Shown here: one piece after another, positions 12,053-26,900 of the stretch
How positions within the stretch are numbered: position 1 is the first letter of the stretch
How the letters are laid out: every line of letters starts with the position of its first letter
Assembly: GCA_021014945.1 (NCBI GenBank)
Contig: MU266458.1
Location: 1 to 64,000, forward strand
Origin: Leucogyrophana mollusca
Taxonomy: Eukaryota > Basidiomycota > Agaricomycetes > Boletales
Length of the DNA stretch: 64,000 nucleotides
Direction of reading: 5' to 3'
Translations under genes and position numbers: made by a program
The notes under the pieces: model-generated
What the model was told of the DNA's origin: nothing
Seen by the model: the letters and a program-made list of their open reading frames with translations, nothing else
The model's database searches: none

Positions 12053-13650
12053 ATGAACGACACGCAAATAAGAGTCGTCAGTCTCAACTGCTGGTTCGTT
12101 CTGTCCTTAGACTCCTTACTCGCCTTGCCGTTGGTGGTAAATCTGACATGGGTGCAGGGGTCTAAAGTACGTGTCAAAGGACCGACACCAACGAATCTCT
12201 GCCATTGCAGCCTCCCTTGCGCGGTCGGACTACGATATAATTGCTCTCCAGGAAATCTGGGTTGAGGCAGACTTTGAGCACATTCGACAGAGTGTCGCCA
12301 GCCGTTTACCCTACACAAAACTGTTCCATAGGTATGGAATATAAACTCAGATTCTGTACGCTTTCTCACCTTCGTCCTAGTGGTGCACTTGGCGCAGGTC
12401 TTGCAATTCTCACTAAGTGGCCCATTGTAGCCACCAGCATCACCCCGTACTCCTTAAATGGCGAGCCGATCGATGCATTCGGAGGGGACTGGTTTGTGGG
12501 CAAGGGCGCTGGTAGCGTTACTATTTTACATCCAATCCTTGGGAAAGTGCAGATATTTGATACCCATGTGAGCGACATTTGTCCTACATCGTTCATTGGA
12601 ATCAGTTGCTGAACTATCGCAGTTGTATGCTAAAGGCGGGGAAGATGGACCCGAGTACAACAGGACACATCGACTAGTAAACGCCTGGGAATTTGCAAAG
12701 TTGACAAGAACGGCCGCTGAACTCGGGCGGTACGTGATTGCGGTGAGTCTGTCTAAGCAACGGCTCCAGCGCTCAGGCTGAATTATAATTAGGCGGGTGA
12801 TTTCAACAGCATCCCCACCAGCCTTCCCATGACTATCATCCGTGACCACTCGGGTCTCAGCGACGCCTGGGCGGTCTCACACTCGCACACACCGCCTCCC
12901 ACTGGCATGATATCACCTATCGAGGGTGTCTTAAACTATGGTGTCACAGCGGATTCACCGCTGAACTCGTACCGCGATTCGAAGCCTTCGGGAAGCCGTA
13001 TTGTACGACAATACCAAGGCAAGCGCCTGGACTACATCCTGTATCGACATCCGATCTCGAATTCGCCAAATGCCAGTATTCCTCGCTTATCGTGTAAAGA
13101 CTCAAAGGTCGTGTTCACGGAAACAGTTCCTGGAAACACTTGCTCTTTCTCAGATCACTTCGGTGTGGAAGCTACCCTGCTCATTCACACCCCAGCGGAA
13201 ACGAATGGTAATGGTGGCCATCCTGATGACGCCTCAACCGATGGGTCAGCCTTTACTGAGTCGTCTGTATGGGTCGAGTCTTCGACTCCGAGAAAGGCTC
13301 CCTCTGATTTAACACCCGACACCATTTCAAGCATGCTTCTAGCGCTTACAACTAGTTATCGCCTCTCGCAATACCGGTCTCGTAGGGAGCTCACCATCTT
13401 TGCCCTGAGCATCCTCCTCCTTTTTGGGCTCATCGCAGGCTCTTCCTGGGTTCCTCTCCCGTTCTTGAACCCTCTTTTCGTCCTGTTCACCATATTCATC
13501 GCTTGGCTGGCTACAACGATGCTTTACGAGGGATTCATATTTGGTAATTGGGAACTTAAGGCTCTGATGAATGTGATCGAGGAGTTGGAATTGTACAAGA
13601 AGTACTTGGAGATCCAGACTGGTGTCCCACCCAACGAAGATAGTTGGTAG
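12053..13650 (+). CDS. ISC1: Neutral sphingomyelinase / inositol phosphosphingolipid phospholipase C
   Basis: The enzyme hydrolyses complex sphingolipids to ceramide at membranes. Five exons (12053-12093, 12158-12331, 12381-12567, 12623-12742, 12793-13650) join to 459 residues, close to the usual ISC1 length. The endonuclease/exonuclease/phosphatase fold is clear: RVVSLNCWGLKYVS at the N-terminus, IIALQEIW with the metal-binding Glu, GLAILTKWP, FDTHLYAKGGEDGPEYNRTHRL, AGDFNSIP, LDYIL and the catalytic SDHFGVEA near the end. A C-terminal pair of hydrophobic segments (about residues 370-420, FALSILLLFGLIAGSSW and FVLFTIFIAWLATTMLYEG) is the membrane anchor expected of yeast Isc1. Introns are 49-64 bp. 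Confidence 0.95.
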
Positions 13651-13851
13651 AATATTGGTGTATGTGGACATTAATGGACTTAATTATCAGTAGCCGATGG
13701 GACAATATACTATGTAGTTTAAAGGCACAGGATGGCTACAGATACGGGGATCGATACAGTGGGTGACAGTAATATATATTAACCTGGAACCAACGCGCGA
13801 ATAAGAAAAATCGTTATCGAGAGCTAACGGAAAGTTGTTCAAGGTCGGTTG

Positions 13852-16194
13852 TTAAGAAGCTTGTGCATGGAGCTGTGCCTTGTGCGCTATACCATAGTTT
13901 GTCGGCGCTAAACTGGTCCACTGTTCCACCAGAGATGTGATGCTGGACTGGCTACTGCTACTTATGTGCATGGAGGGAGAAGGGGGACGTGTCGACATAG
14001 GGGACTTGTTTGCGTTTGGACGACGCAACGTGCGTCCGGCGCCATCGGACCAGATTGATGGTGAAGCATCTGCGACGAGGACGGAAATTGCAGATTTAAT
14101 ACGCCGGAGGGGAGGACTTCCCGGGCAAGAAAGGGGGACATAGGATTCAGGTTCGCTGTCGCTTGAGTCTGGCGACAAAGGTCGCTCTGTACCCCGGCGA
14201 CCCCAGCTTGGTAGTTCCTCCTGGCTCAAATGATCCTCGTCACCTAGACTTTCATCGTCTCCTCCAATCTGCTCATTAACATCATGTCGTCCAGAAGCTG
14301 TTTCGACACCATCACCGCGTACCACACAGACATTGTCATTGTCCATTTCATCGTCGAGACGTGCTTCAACGACGTCACCAAGAACGCGCGGGAAGCGGCT
14401 CTGGAGCCTGGGGAGGCCGTGCCGGACAAATTCTCGGCAAGAAAGAAAGGCTTTGTTGGTGGCGCTCAAGAAAGGGAATGACTGGAATACATGGACCTAC
14501 AAACGCAACAGAGTCAGCGCAACAGAGTCAGTTGAGCATGTATTTATAAGTTGAGAGAAGTGTGCGCACAGCATCTTCATATGTTTCCTGTTGTACATGG
14601 ACTCCAGCAAGGGAGGCTTTGTGGGCGAGGAGCAGGATCTCGTCCATCAGGACCTCGGCATCACCACATTGTATGAGCATTGGAGGCAGGCCCTCATAGT
14701 TGCCAAATAGGGGGCTGGCATAAGGATGCGTGAGGTATTTCTCGAGGTCGTCACCAAGGTACATCACAACGGGATGAAGATGAGCGCCCGGTCCAGGAGC
14801 AGGGACAATGTCGAAATTGGCATTCGTATCCCAAGACGCACAGCTCAGTGTGAGGTCTACATGAATATCAGTGGGTAAGTTGATAGAGACACAATACACC
14901 TAACTCACCGACCCATGGTGAGAATAAAATAGCCCCGCTTGGCAAGCTGTACCCATTGTCTCGAAGATAAAAGAGCAGTGCTAAACAAAGACCACCTCCT
15001 GCGCTATCACCAGCTACAATTATGTTTTCGGTCGGTAAATGGAGGTCGTCTATAAGCCGTAGATAGGCGCTGACAACGTCGTGTAGTGGACCAGGGAAAC
15101 AAGTCTCTGGCGCAAGGCGGTAATCGATGGCTATCGACCACAACTTATCAGTTCCCGCAAAGGACCAGATAGCCGCGAGCTTACCAAAAACACGGGAATC
15201 CGTGTATTTGGACAAGGGTATAGTCAGCATCCGCTGAGCTGCCGCGCTAGATGAGTAGTAAGCTCCTGCGGTCAAGTCAGTCACAGTCAATTCCCGAAGG
15301 TACCATACTCGCCGCCGTGAACATAAAGAATAACTCTGGATTTTCGCTTCGAAGAGTCGTGCATTGTCTCAGACGAAAATTCGAGTTCGTTGGCGTTGAC
15401 TCTGCGAGCCGACCGGTATTCCGACTGCAGCTTCTGCCATAAATTCTTCCCAACAATCCATTCCCCGGAGAGCTCTCGCTCGCCAGTTTCCTTGGCGTCC
15501 AGGTCAGCAAGGATGCCGGGTAGGTTTCGCTGCCGTACACGAAAGGTCACTGGGGTGACTAAAGCGTCAGAGGGGAGGGGAACAAGACCAGCGACGCCCA
15601 TCGCCATGCGGACCATAGCCTGTAATGACTATTTCAGCACAAGGTTGACAGTGGCAAAAAAACTAGACCTCACTATGTCAGCCAGCGCAGAATGTCGGGA
15701 GACATCTCGCATGAGACTAGTGATTATAGTCATCTCAATGCCCCAAGTTTTCCTTCGAGGACCTAAGATATGATGGGACAGGATGTCGCGAGCCAATGAT
15801 GATGCTGACACAAGATCAACCCGCTGCGACGATGATACAATAAACTTGAAGTACACACCCTTGTTCACCGCGAAGGCGGGATATTTCCAAGCATCCCAGA
15901 GCTTCATCTGGAAAGTATCCTGCATCCTCAGAGATATGTCAATGCGCGCGGACGGCGGAAAGACACCGGGAGTCTCATAATCGCGCAATAAGTTGGATAG
16001 AGACTTTTTTTGCATGACGACAGGAGAGCTGGCGTTCATTCCATGGTAGAACAGTCGGAGGGGCTCCCGAAACATTAAGTCTCGAACGAGATGCTCTAGT
16101 CGTCGTATGGCCGACCAGCGAGTGCTTTTTCAGTGCCAGAAACAAGGGTTAGGTTGAATGTTGGGTAGTGGGCAAAAGCGAGAATGGGGTCCAT
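13852..16194 (-). CDS. Alpha/beta hydrolase of the hormone-sensitive-lipase (steryl acetyl hydrolase) type
   Basis: This is a carboxylesterase-like enzyme. The oxyanion motif LYVHGGAYY is assembled across an intron. Next come IDYRLAPETCFPGPLHDV, the nucleophile elbow IVAGDSAGGGL, GAILFSPWV, and the late Asp/His region (GDAEVLMDE, then ...YEDA joined to VHVFQSFPFLS across an intron with GTGCGC donor and TGTAG acceptor). Substrate is unknown. After the catalytic domain there is an unusual tail of about 180 residues rich in Ser, Asp and Pro. The 5' end is unsettled. ATG at 16194 opens a 32-codon frame that stops before the frame of the hydrolase (RRLEHLVRDLMFREPLRLFYHG), whose first in-frame ATG is at 16075. 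Either an unrecognised splice joins them or translation starts at 16075. A TATAAG lies at 16222-16227. Confidence 0.82.
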
Positions 16195-16435
16195 GCAAAG
16201 GACGGAGAGGAGAACTTGAGCCTTATAGTGATGACTCCCGATTCCGCGTAAATGTTACTACACGTTCTTGTTCCGGGTGGTAGCCACGTGGCTTACCCCG
16301 TCTTACCCCACATATGATCCCCGCATCTCATCCAGCGGATAACAGTGCGGGTCATTTCTTACAGCGCTCGCCCTCGATCATATACAGCCAATCATATTGC
16401 GAATATGTTACATCCGCGCACTTCTCCTTTGCATA

Positions 16436-18199
<1,764 letters not shown>

Positions 18200-18580
18200 C
18201 CAGAGACTCAATGTAAAGGCGGGATATTCCGCTTTTGCGAGCGCCTTTAGTAAGGGTCCGGGTCCAAGTCTCAAGGAGATATGTTGGGAATGAGTCGAAT
18301 TGAATATCACCAATCACTGTGGCCAATTATACGCTCCTTATTTTGATATGTGCCGATGATTAATCGGCGTCGTGTCCAATAAAGGTGATTTCTCGGGAGA
18401 CTTGAGTGGGATTCCTGAACGCCAGCACTAGTACTGTCCCTTCCTCAAATTTCGTTTCAATCTCACTGGTGTCAGATTTCAGTATTACATGCAAATGGAT
18501 GTCCATGCCAATTATGTGCTACAGTACCAAGGAATAAATAAACTACAGTGCCCTCGGAGTAGCAATACAGAACGACATGA
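18200..18580. other. Spacer between MetAP2 and histone H4
   Basis: This 381-bp stretch contains the H4 3' flank and the promoter of the MetAP2 gene, both on the minus strand. No further gene is visible. The upstream extension of the MetAP2 frame (to about 18313) lacks family resemblance. Confidence 0.45.
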
Positions 18581-19185
<605 letters not shown>

Positions 19186-19253
19186 TCACATGACCTTGCT
19201 AAGTATTATGACCGTATTAATATTACAATATTAATATCGTGTCCGTGCTCATC

Positions 19254-20271
19254 ATGTCTGAGTCGATCACAAGAAACAGCCCGCCAGAGTTCTTGGAGTC
19301 AGTGCTGTGGTCGTGCGACCAGCCTCTCCCCGTACGAAAGGACTCGAATCGTCCTTATGTGACTCTCACATTTGCCCAATCTTTGGATGGAAAAATCGCA
19401 GGCAAAGGAGGCAAACAACTCATATTGAGCGGCAAAGAGAGCATGGTTATGACGCACTGGTATGGCTCTCTTTCCTAGGCTGACCTTCAAAGGAGACAAG
19501 ATCAAAGTTTATAAGCTCAGGATGAGGAGTATGCACGACGGGATCCTGATAGGCATCGGGACAGCTCTTAATGACGACCCCCAGCTAAACAGTGAGCGTT
19601 TGCTGGCCCTCTCCATGACAGCGTTCTGCCGCTCACAATATCCTAGCTAGGCATCTCCCTGTTACTGCCCACCGCGTATCTCCTCGTCCAATCATCCTTG
19701 ACTCCAATTTGCGCCTTGGACTCGAATGCAAACTGCTGAAGAATTACCGACAAGGCTCCGCCATGCAGCCGTGGGTGGTTTGCTCTCCACTTCACGCAGA
19801 GGATCGCGACCGATTTGGACGCAAAGAGGCCCTGGAAAAAGCTGGAGCAAAGATCGTAGAAGTACCCTCTCACAATGGTATGCATTTCAAGCCCGACTAG
19901 CGCTGTGCTTTATCCTCTCCCCAGATTTAATATCCATCGGGGATCTGTTACCAAAACTTTATAATCTTGGTATCGGTACCCTCATGGTCGAGGGTGGTTC
20001 CAGCATCATAGCTTCGTTTTTAGCAGAGATGTCGCGAACTTGTGACCACAACACCCATCATGCTGTCGATATGCTTATCATCACAGTTGCTCCAACCCTG
20101 GTTGGCGATGACGGAATTGGGTACGGGCTAGGGGGGAAAGGCGTAAGGGTTTCGTTGGCTCCCAGTCCGCGTGTTGGCTCAGAAAGCGATTGCACTCAGA
20201 TCTCCTCCTTGCACCATGTCCACACAGAGTTGATGGGAAGAGATACAGTCTTCGCCTGCAAACTGCTGTAG
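19254..20271 (+). CDS. RIB7: 2,5-diamino-6-ribosylamino-pyrimidinone 5'-phosphate reductase
   Basis: This is the second step of fungal riboflavin synthesis, reducing the ribosyl side chain with NADPH. Exons 19254-19459, 19521-19591, 19647-19877 and 19925-20271 join to 284 residues. Motifs of the RibD-C/dihydrofolate-reductase-like fold are present: YVTLTFAQSLDGKIAG, ILIGIGTALNDDPQLNTRHLP, RPIILDSNLRL, LGIGTLMVEGGSSIIASFL and LIITVAPTLVGDDGIGYG, ending ELMGRDTVFACKLL. ATG at 19254 was chosen because nothing conserved lies before MSESITRNSPPEF. The segment MSRTCDHNTHHAVDMLI is slightly longer than expected and could hide an extra splice, but the frame is open through it. Confidence 0.93.
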
Positions 20272-20553
20272 CTTGCTTGCTAGGCTTCCCTCAAATCTAG
20301 TTGCCTGCAACAATGGTACTCCTACACATCACATACAATCCACATGTACATCAGCCAGCCATATTCACAAACAAGTACAAGACAATTCAAATGCAACAGA
20401 TAGCGATGACATTACATGATTAGTGACACAAGTTGGAAGATGCGTATGAATGAGGTGGGTCTGGGGTATAAGAATGCAAATAAATGATACGATATTGTAT
20501 TAAATATGAAAGATCGGTTTCGCGGTTGTGAGCTGTTCTAGTGCATGAAAAAC

Positions 20554-23380
20554 TCAAGCTCTCCGAGGGATGAAAGCCACGTTGTTCTGTGCTCTGTCGC
20601 ACTTCTCGGCGATGCGTGAGGCAGCTTCTAAGGCCCGCTCGACGAGCGCTCTTGAGGGTGAAGTGGCAGGCGTGCTCTCCAAGAGATCTAGAGCACATTC
20701 GATGTCAGCAAACCAGCGGGGTGATAAAAGCGCAGTTCCCACCTCGATACAGCAATACGTATCTCATTACGCGCTGCGTGGGCTGTATCGCGAGGTCCCG
20801 GACGCTCAGTCTTCGACTTGACTTTCTGACCTTCTCCGCGTCTGACCTTTTTCGGTGTGTTTCATCAGCGCTGAGGTCCCTGCACGAACTTCCATGAGAG
20901 TCAGTGCTTCCCTGTTCCACGGATCTTCGCCAGTATCGGTCGTCGATCTTCTGCCTTTCCTTGATTCTACTGCCCGCTTCGTTCATCAACGTCAACATCG
21001 GTGGCAGCAAGGGGCTTCCGGGCTCTCCTTCGTTGGTTTTTTCTGGTGGAACTGGACTCCCCCGGGAAGACGCAGGAAGAGATCGTCGAAAGATGAGTCT
21101 TGATCCCATAAGACTGCCCCCTTCGCCATTTTTCCTGTCAACGAAAAAGTTCCCGGCCACCGCACACCAGGACACCATGGCTGTCTCGAGATCATCTTCG
21201 GACGAGATGAATGCAGTTGAAACGCCCCAGGCAGATGGGTCGTCTATAAAGCCTTTCAAAAGAGTTTCCGAGGTCTGGAGAAGGCCTGGAAGATAGCCCA
21301 ACATGAGGTCCGGCGGTTGCGTCAAGGTCTGGCCAAAAGAAATTGATATGAACCTCAATATGCCCTTGATCTGCAACGCTTACGTACTTGTCCATCCAAC
21401 AGTGACTTCAGCGCCTCCTGATACTTCCTCTCTGTTCTGAGGATTTCCCGTACACAGAGCAGCGCCTTCCGTGCAGCCTGCCAAATCGATGCATCATCCG
21501 GGTCCACGTCCGATTCGCCTGCAGCAGCTGGAGCTGCGGGCTGTGGCGATCTGAAGTCTGAGTACGTGGTATGCTGCAAGGGGGAAAGCGGGGTGGCGGC
21601 CCAAACTGTTCCCGGTTGGGCCCCGCCCAGGCGACTTTTATCGTGATCGGACAAAGGTAGGGAAGTATTTTGAAACCGGTCTGGGGTGTGCCGTGCAGCA
21701 GAGGGAGGACTTTTCCGCTGTTCATATTGACTGCTCTCCCTTCGTATCTTCTCTAACTTCTCCACCAGAACATCATCCGAAATATCATGGTCATCCACTG
21801 CCATGGCCATGCTCAGATGACTGTCTCCCCGTATTGCATTGACCGAGACATCACCGCGACCAGACGTAAAGGAAGGTGTAGATGCAGAAGTGCCAAGTGA
21901 GGGTGCTCCTATCCAAGCCAAAGAGGCCAGCGCGTCAGTGCTTGCGCTCACTCTAGGCGAAAGGGAGCTGGATGTCGGAATAGACGCTGAAACCCGATAA
22001 GAGTTGGACACGGAAGAGTGTTCGAAGTTGGTAAGTCGATTGTGCCATGACTGGTGAGTTGGCTGTAAAGGGAAGCGTCGACACTAACGTAAGCTCGAAA
22101 GTCTGCCGACAAGTGCAACAGCCACAGATACAGGGGAGTGCGCTCACCATGTCGAGTATGAAGGGTGATGGCGGTCTGACAGCTGGCAACCTATTCTCTC
22201 CTCCCAGATCGAAGGCGGCGGGGTGGGACTGTGTGTCATTCTTTGCGTTTGGAGACAATGAGCTCCTAGAAACGCGTTTGATGTCGGCAATGGGTGATAA
22301 TGGAGACGCCGGAGCAGAGGCCCCCGTCGATACCCAAGGAAGAATCACCGGACGGTGTTTGATCAGCTTCGAAGGTGGTCTCTTCGCAGCAGACCTGGTC
22401 TGATGCGACGGTGTGACATGGGCCGCGACAAGGGGGGACCTTGCCATTAAAGGATCCGCGCACGGTCCGATGTTTCGGACAAGATGCGTCGGTACATCAA
22501 CGAAGGCTGGACCAGCCGCCATCGAGGGAGTAGCGATGCAAGGGGGCTGGATGGAGGTATCACGTTGCTGGAAGGATGGCTGTACATTCAAGTTGGTGTT
22601 GATATGCAATGAAGGCTTGGATGAGTGAGAAACACATGGTGATGGTCTGACGTGATGATGACAAGATGGTGGAGTGGGCGGTCTAGATGTATCCGTGGGA
22701 GGTATGGGGTGATATGACGATGGGGGAGATGTCAAAGGCGATCGCGTGTGGGGATTCGGAAGGCGTGGCATAGAGGGGGACGCGCGATATATCACGGAAT
22801 GCTGGTGCATTCCCAATTGCTTTCGGAACGTGAGAGGGTCACTGGACGCTGCGTTGCGAAGCAGCTGGGGAACTGGAGGTTGCAATCTGTGTATGTGATC
22901 GTAGGCAACATCCAGTCTCTGATCAAGATCCCGGTCTGTGTGGTGGCTTGATTCGAACGCCTCGGAGGATTGCAAAGATAGTGTGTGCCTGTGTGATGAC
23001 GCGCTTGACTCCGGACCACCATCTGGACTGGTGGAGGTGATATGGGGACTAAGCTCGGAAAAATCGCTGCTATGGTCATTGGAGAGTGACGAATCCAATG
23101 ACGAAGGGTCCGAAGATTCTTGCGTCGGAAACGATCGAACACTCGAGCTGTTGACCAGTTCTACGGGTCCATGAGCGTCGATAGAAGGGTCAAATTCTGG
23201 GACGACGACGAAACCGTGCGTGGAGGAATCATCTGATAGGTAGACACTGGAGACCCTGCTTCCAGAGCGAATTCCCGAGCGAGGCTGACGAACTGCGGGC
23301 GCTTCTTGGGCCACACCTGATGTCGCAGTCCCCCGGAAAGGCGAACGAAGCTTCGGCCAGAATTTTTTTTCGCCAGACAT
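20554..23380 (-). CDS. DH-domain Rho guanine nucleotide exchange factor
   Basis: Probably activates a Rho/Cdc42-type GTPase. The first exon encodes a long Ser/Pro-rich, presumably disordered N-terminus (MSGEKKFWPKLRSPFRGTA...). It splices from ILDM (donor GTGAGC) to SWHNRLTNFEHSS, followed by more low-complexity sequence. The DH domain begins ALLCVREILRTERKYQEALK, continues with PPDLMLGYLPGLLQTSETLL and reaches the diagnostic helix LAIQPTQRVMRYVLLYR, then DLLESTPAT across an intron. A long polar insertion (about 21000-21130) lies inside the DH domain. The protein ends FIPRRA soon after the last DH helix, and no PH domain is visible, which is less common. Target GTPase is not predictable. Confidence 0.85.
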
Positions 23381-23922
23381 GCTGGGAATGCATAGAGGGG
23401 AGAAAAGATGGGTATCCTGCAGGCTCTCGACACGCCGTTTGGACTGACGGTTGATTTACAAACAAATAGGGTCTAGCGTGACAGCTGCAGGTAAGGATAA
23501 TGGCGTGAGTACCTGGCTGGTCTGCATCGAAATTCCTGCATGCATTTGTGAACGATATTGCCAGCTGTCAGCGGGGCCCGCAGTCTAGGGTCCATCATCT
23601 GTGCCTTCTGGAGTTGATGAATATCAGTGCGCCTCACGCAAAACCTGAAAACGATAGACTGAACATGGAACAAACATCGCCCGATTCGGATCGGCTTCGG
23701 TTGCTGCTCACGACATTGCTTACAATGTGCATTGTGTACTTGTCCCGTTGTTTTCGCCGTCCGCATTACTCATCGGGGGTGGCCACGAGTTAGAAAGATC
23801 GTGTATCGGCATGTTAACATAAATCCTAATAGTACAGAGGCATCAAGAAACGACAAAGGAGCGTGGACCGTAGACCAAATGAAATAGAACTAAAATCGCG
23901 GTGCAACCTACGGTATTCCGAC
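23381..23922. other. Spacer between RhoGEF and NBR1-like genes
   Basis: This 542-bp stretch holds the 5' flank of the RhoGEF gene and the 3' flank of the autophagy receptor gene. Short frames here (for example 23548-23793 +, 23473-23766 -) show no family resemblance, and I see no further gene. Confidence 0.45.
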
Positions 23923-26900
23923 TCACTCTTCCTCGGAAGAGTTGCTGTCGTAGAGAACAACATACTCCAGCGGCTCCACATGCGAGCGACTATCTTGCCA
24001 CTCTGCAGAGTCGTCATCATCGGAAGAAGGAATGCTAACCAAGGAAACAGAAGAGCCGTCAGAGTCACCGTCGTCAGTTGCATCTGCCATTGGTTTCGAG
24101 TCCAGAGACGACAGCTCCAATGGAGTCGCGAGCTGTCCGTAATCGACAGTGACGGAAGGTGCCGAGGTTCGGTTTGGAGCACCACCTGGCATCACAACGG
24201 CCGATGATGCAAGTGAATGCTCGCTAGCATCATCCGAATGATGTTCTGCGACGGTCACACTGCCAACGATGTTAAGTGATAAGTCCGACCCGGAAGACTT
24301 GATAGAGAAATCTTACTCTATCCATACGCTACTACCGAAACTTCCCCCTTTGCCGTTGCTCAGGCGCCAGTAGCTGACATATCGCCCAGGAGCATCGGGT
24401 GCCTGAGAAGAACATCAAATCCATGGCAACATCTCGTATACAACGGAGCAAACCTTTAATTCGCCTGTCCAGACATCGAGCTCTTCACCTGGATCGACCC
24501 GACCAACGTTCGCCTTCAAGTCTGTGTTCAAGCCTGGCGCGAACGATTCACCAGCCACAAAGTGGAGCTCTGTAGTTTCAGGCCATGCGTCTGCACCGTC
24601 GTTTAGCATACGCCACGATTTCACGAACTCTGCGCCAGGAGGGAAGATTTGACCGTCGGGAACTGTGGTATCTGCAACGAAAGCCGAACTAAGGATGGGC
24701 TCCCTGCGATCGGTGGGCTGGTTGTCGTCCGCATCCAAGGTACTAGAGCAGTCGTTGTGCAGAGCGGCTGGTCCAGAAGTGACCGAGGTGGCCGGTGAAG
24801 GAGTGCGATAGCCGTTCAGGAGAGCAGCAAGGGAACGATTTACCGAGACAATGGGAGTCATGTCACGTTGAATCATCTCGGGAGCAACGAAAGGAGCAGC
24901 AGGCGTTGCTAGCAACGCCTCTCGCGTAAGAGGGGATTCCTCGAAGTCTACCAACTTCGCCTCGGTGTTGAGATGGTCAAGGCCAGGTCTGTTGTCGGTG
25001 TGGATAGTGCCTGTTGACAGAGACTCGTGATCCAACCGGGGTTGAGCTTCAGTCACATCTACGAGGTGCTTCATCTCTTGGTTCACCCTAGGCCACAGTT
25101 CCCGAAAGACGTCGTGGGTAGGATCCAAAGATAGGGGAGGAAGGGTAAAGCCAGTAGCCGACGCCGCAAGGGAGGGAACGGATGTTGGGGGAGATATGTC
25201 GCATTGCGAAAGTGCACCTGAAGGCTTCGGAGACTCGCAAGTTACGTTTGCGGAGAGAACATTCGAAGGCTCCACACTTGGCGAAGGCGGGACAAGGTGT
25301 GTTTCTTGCGGCGGACCAACAGAGACAGGGAAGGAATCTGCAGCAGCAACAGGGGTCTGGATCGCAGGTGACTGTGAGCGACTGGTAGGAGAACTTGGGG
25401 GTAGAGACGCAGGTAAATCGAAGCGAACATGGGGCCTTCCGCGTACAGATAACCCAGTCTCCGCGTTGCAATCTGGCATTTCCATCTGCGCTTCCCGAGT
25501 GGAATTAATCAAAGCAGTCCGCCCAACCCTGTAAACTGTCGGCACAACTGTATCCGGAGTCTTCATCTTCAACATCGGATGGATAGGAGGGTGCACCGGA
25601 ATGGGAAGGGCTTCGCAGGCGCTGCACAAATCGAAGTCCGGGCAATTGGGATGCATGCACTACAAAGCACTACTAAACAACGACGCTCACAGCGAAAAAG
25701 AGTGGTCCATACCTTGTATCGTACTCCACAAATAGTCAAGTTGCAAGCTGTGATACACATCAGCGTATCGCAAGGCTACCGCATATAGGGAAACCTACAG
25801 TCACAAGTCGCATAGTGACTCATGCTATCGCCGGCCAAAGCGTTGCGCATCTATGGTACGATGAGCGTTAAGGCCACGAGTCAGTCATCCTGAGCGCACC
25901 ATTAGATCTTCCGTTTTCTGTACTTTGACAAATCCATGGTTTGGGTGCTGTTCAGCCGTGATTCTACTAGAGTCATCAATCATGCATGTCAAAGCGTCGT
26001 TGAAGCACCCACTTGAAGCAGGACGAGCACGTGTCAAAGTCTTATCAGAACATTCGTCAGCGTGAATTATCGCACAAGACTAGAAGGTTGTTTACCAGGA
26101 CAATTCACGCATTTCTGTACCACGGAATAAGTAGCGATGACATAAGGACAATGATGTGGCACGCACGTATCGGTCGCCAGCGATTCGAGAATCACACAGG
26201 TTACAAGTAGCATTGTGGATAACAGGTTCGTCAGCATGATTCGCCGGAACTTCTTGGTGTAGAGCACTCCGACGGATGGTGTCCCCAGTGTTGCTCGGTG
26301 AGCTGCGGCGCGGTTCCTGGGGTGAGGTTTCCCTCTCACCTTGACCGCTGAACACAGTATGCACGAAGATACGCCCTGGGGTCTCGATATCAAAGAATTC
26401 GTGGAATGGGTTGTGCTTCTCAGCGAAGCCCGAATCAATGCAAGGACTGCACAAGTCATAGTCTATATGCACAAAAAAGAGAATGAGAAGACTATATTGC
26501 ACGTAAACGCGAGAAAACAAACCCGGACAGTCTAAGCATTTATGCCTGACACCAACTATGATCTTTTCACACTTGTCGCAGATAATACCTCTATGAACGA
26601 CCGGTTCAGACTCCGGCGTCGAAAGCACCGCAGGTTCCGGTAACACAGCTGCAACAGGAGTCTCTGGCTGAAGCGATGTGATTAGGGGCATGGAAGGTGA
26701 AGGTACGAATCCGTTTGGAGACCGCTGTTCAACAACATGGCTGGGTCCGAAACTGAACGTATGAGTAGGTCCCGACTTTTTGAAGCAGCCTGGACACTGT
26801 GATCCATGTGTCAGTCAGTATGTCAAGAAAGCAGAACAGCTAATTCACCACAGCATGCCATGAACACTTCACACAACCGTACCAAAAGCCAGAGAAATTG

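Noticed and set aside
13852..14469. A separate gene for the Ser-rich protein at 13852-14469
   Set aside because: SFPFLSATNKAFLSCREFVR is the normal C-terminal helix of the upstream hydrolase and joins it across a GT-AG intron, so it is one gene.
25088..25534. Overlapping frames in the NBR1-like linker exon
   Set aside because: Low-complexity Ser/Pro-rich coding DNA throws long frames in other phases; these are shadows.
24415..25656. Independent gene for the 413-codon frame starting MHPNCPDFDLC
   Set aside because: The leading cysteines complete the ZZ finger begun in the upstream exon; it is the large exon of the NBR1-like gene.
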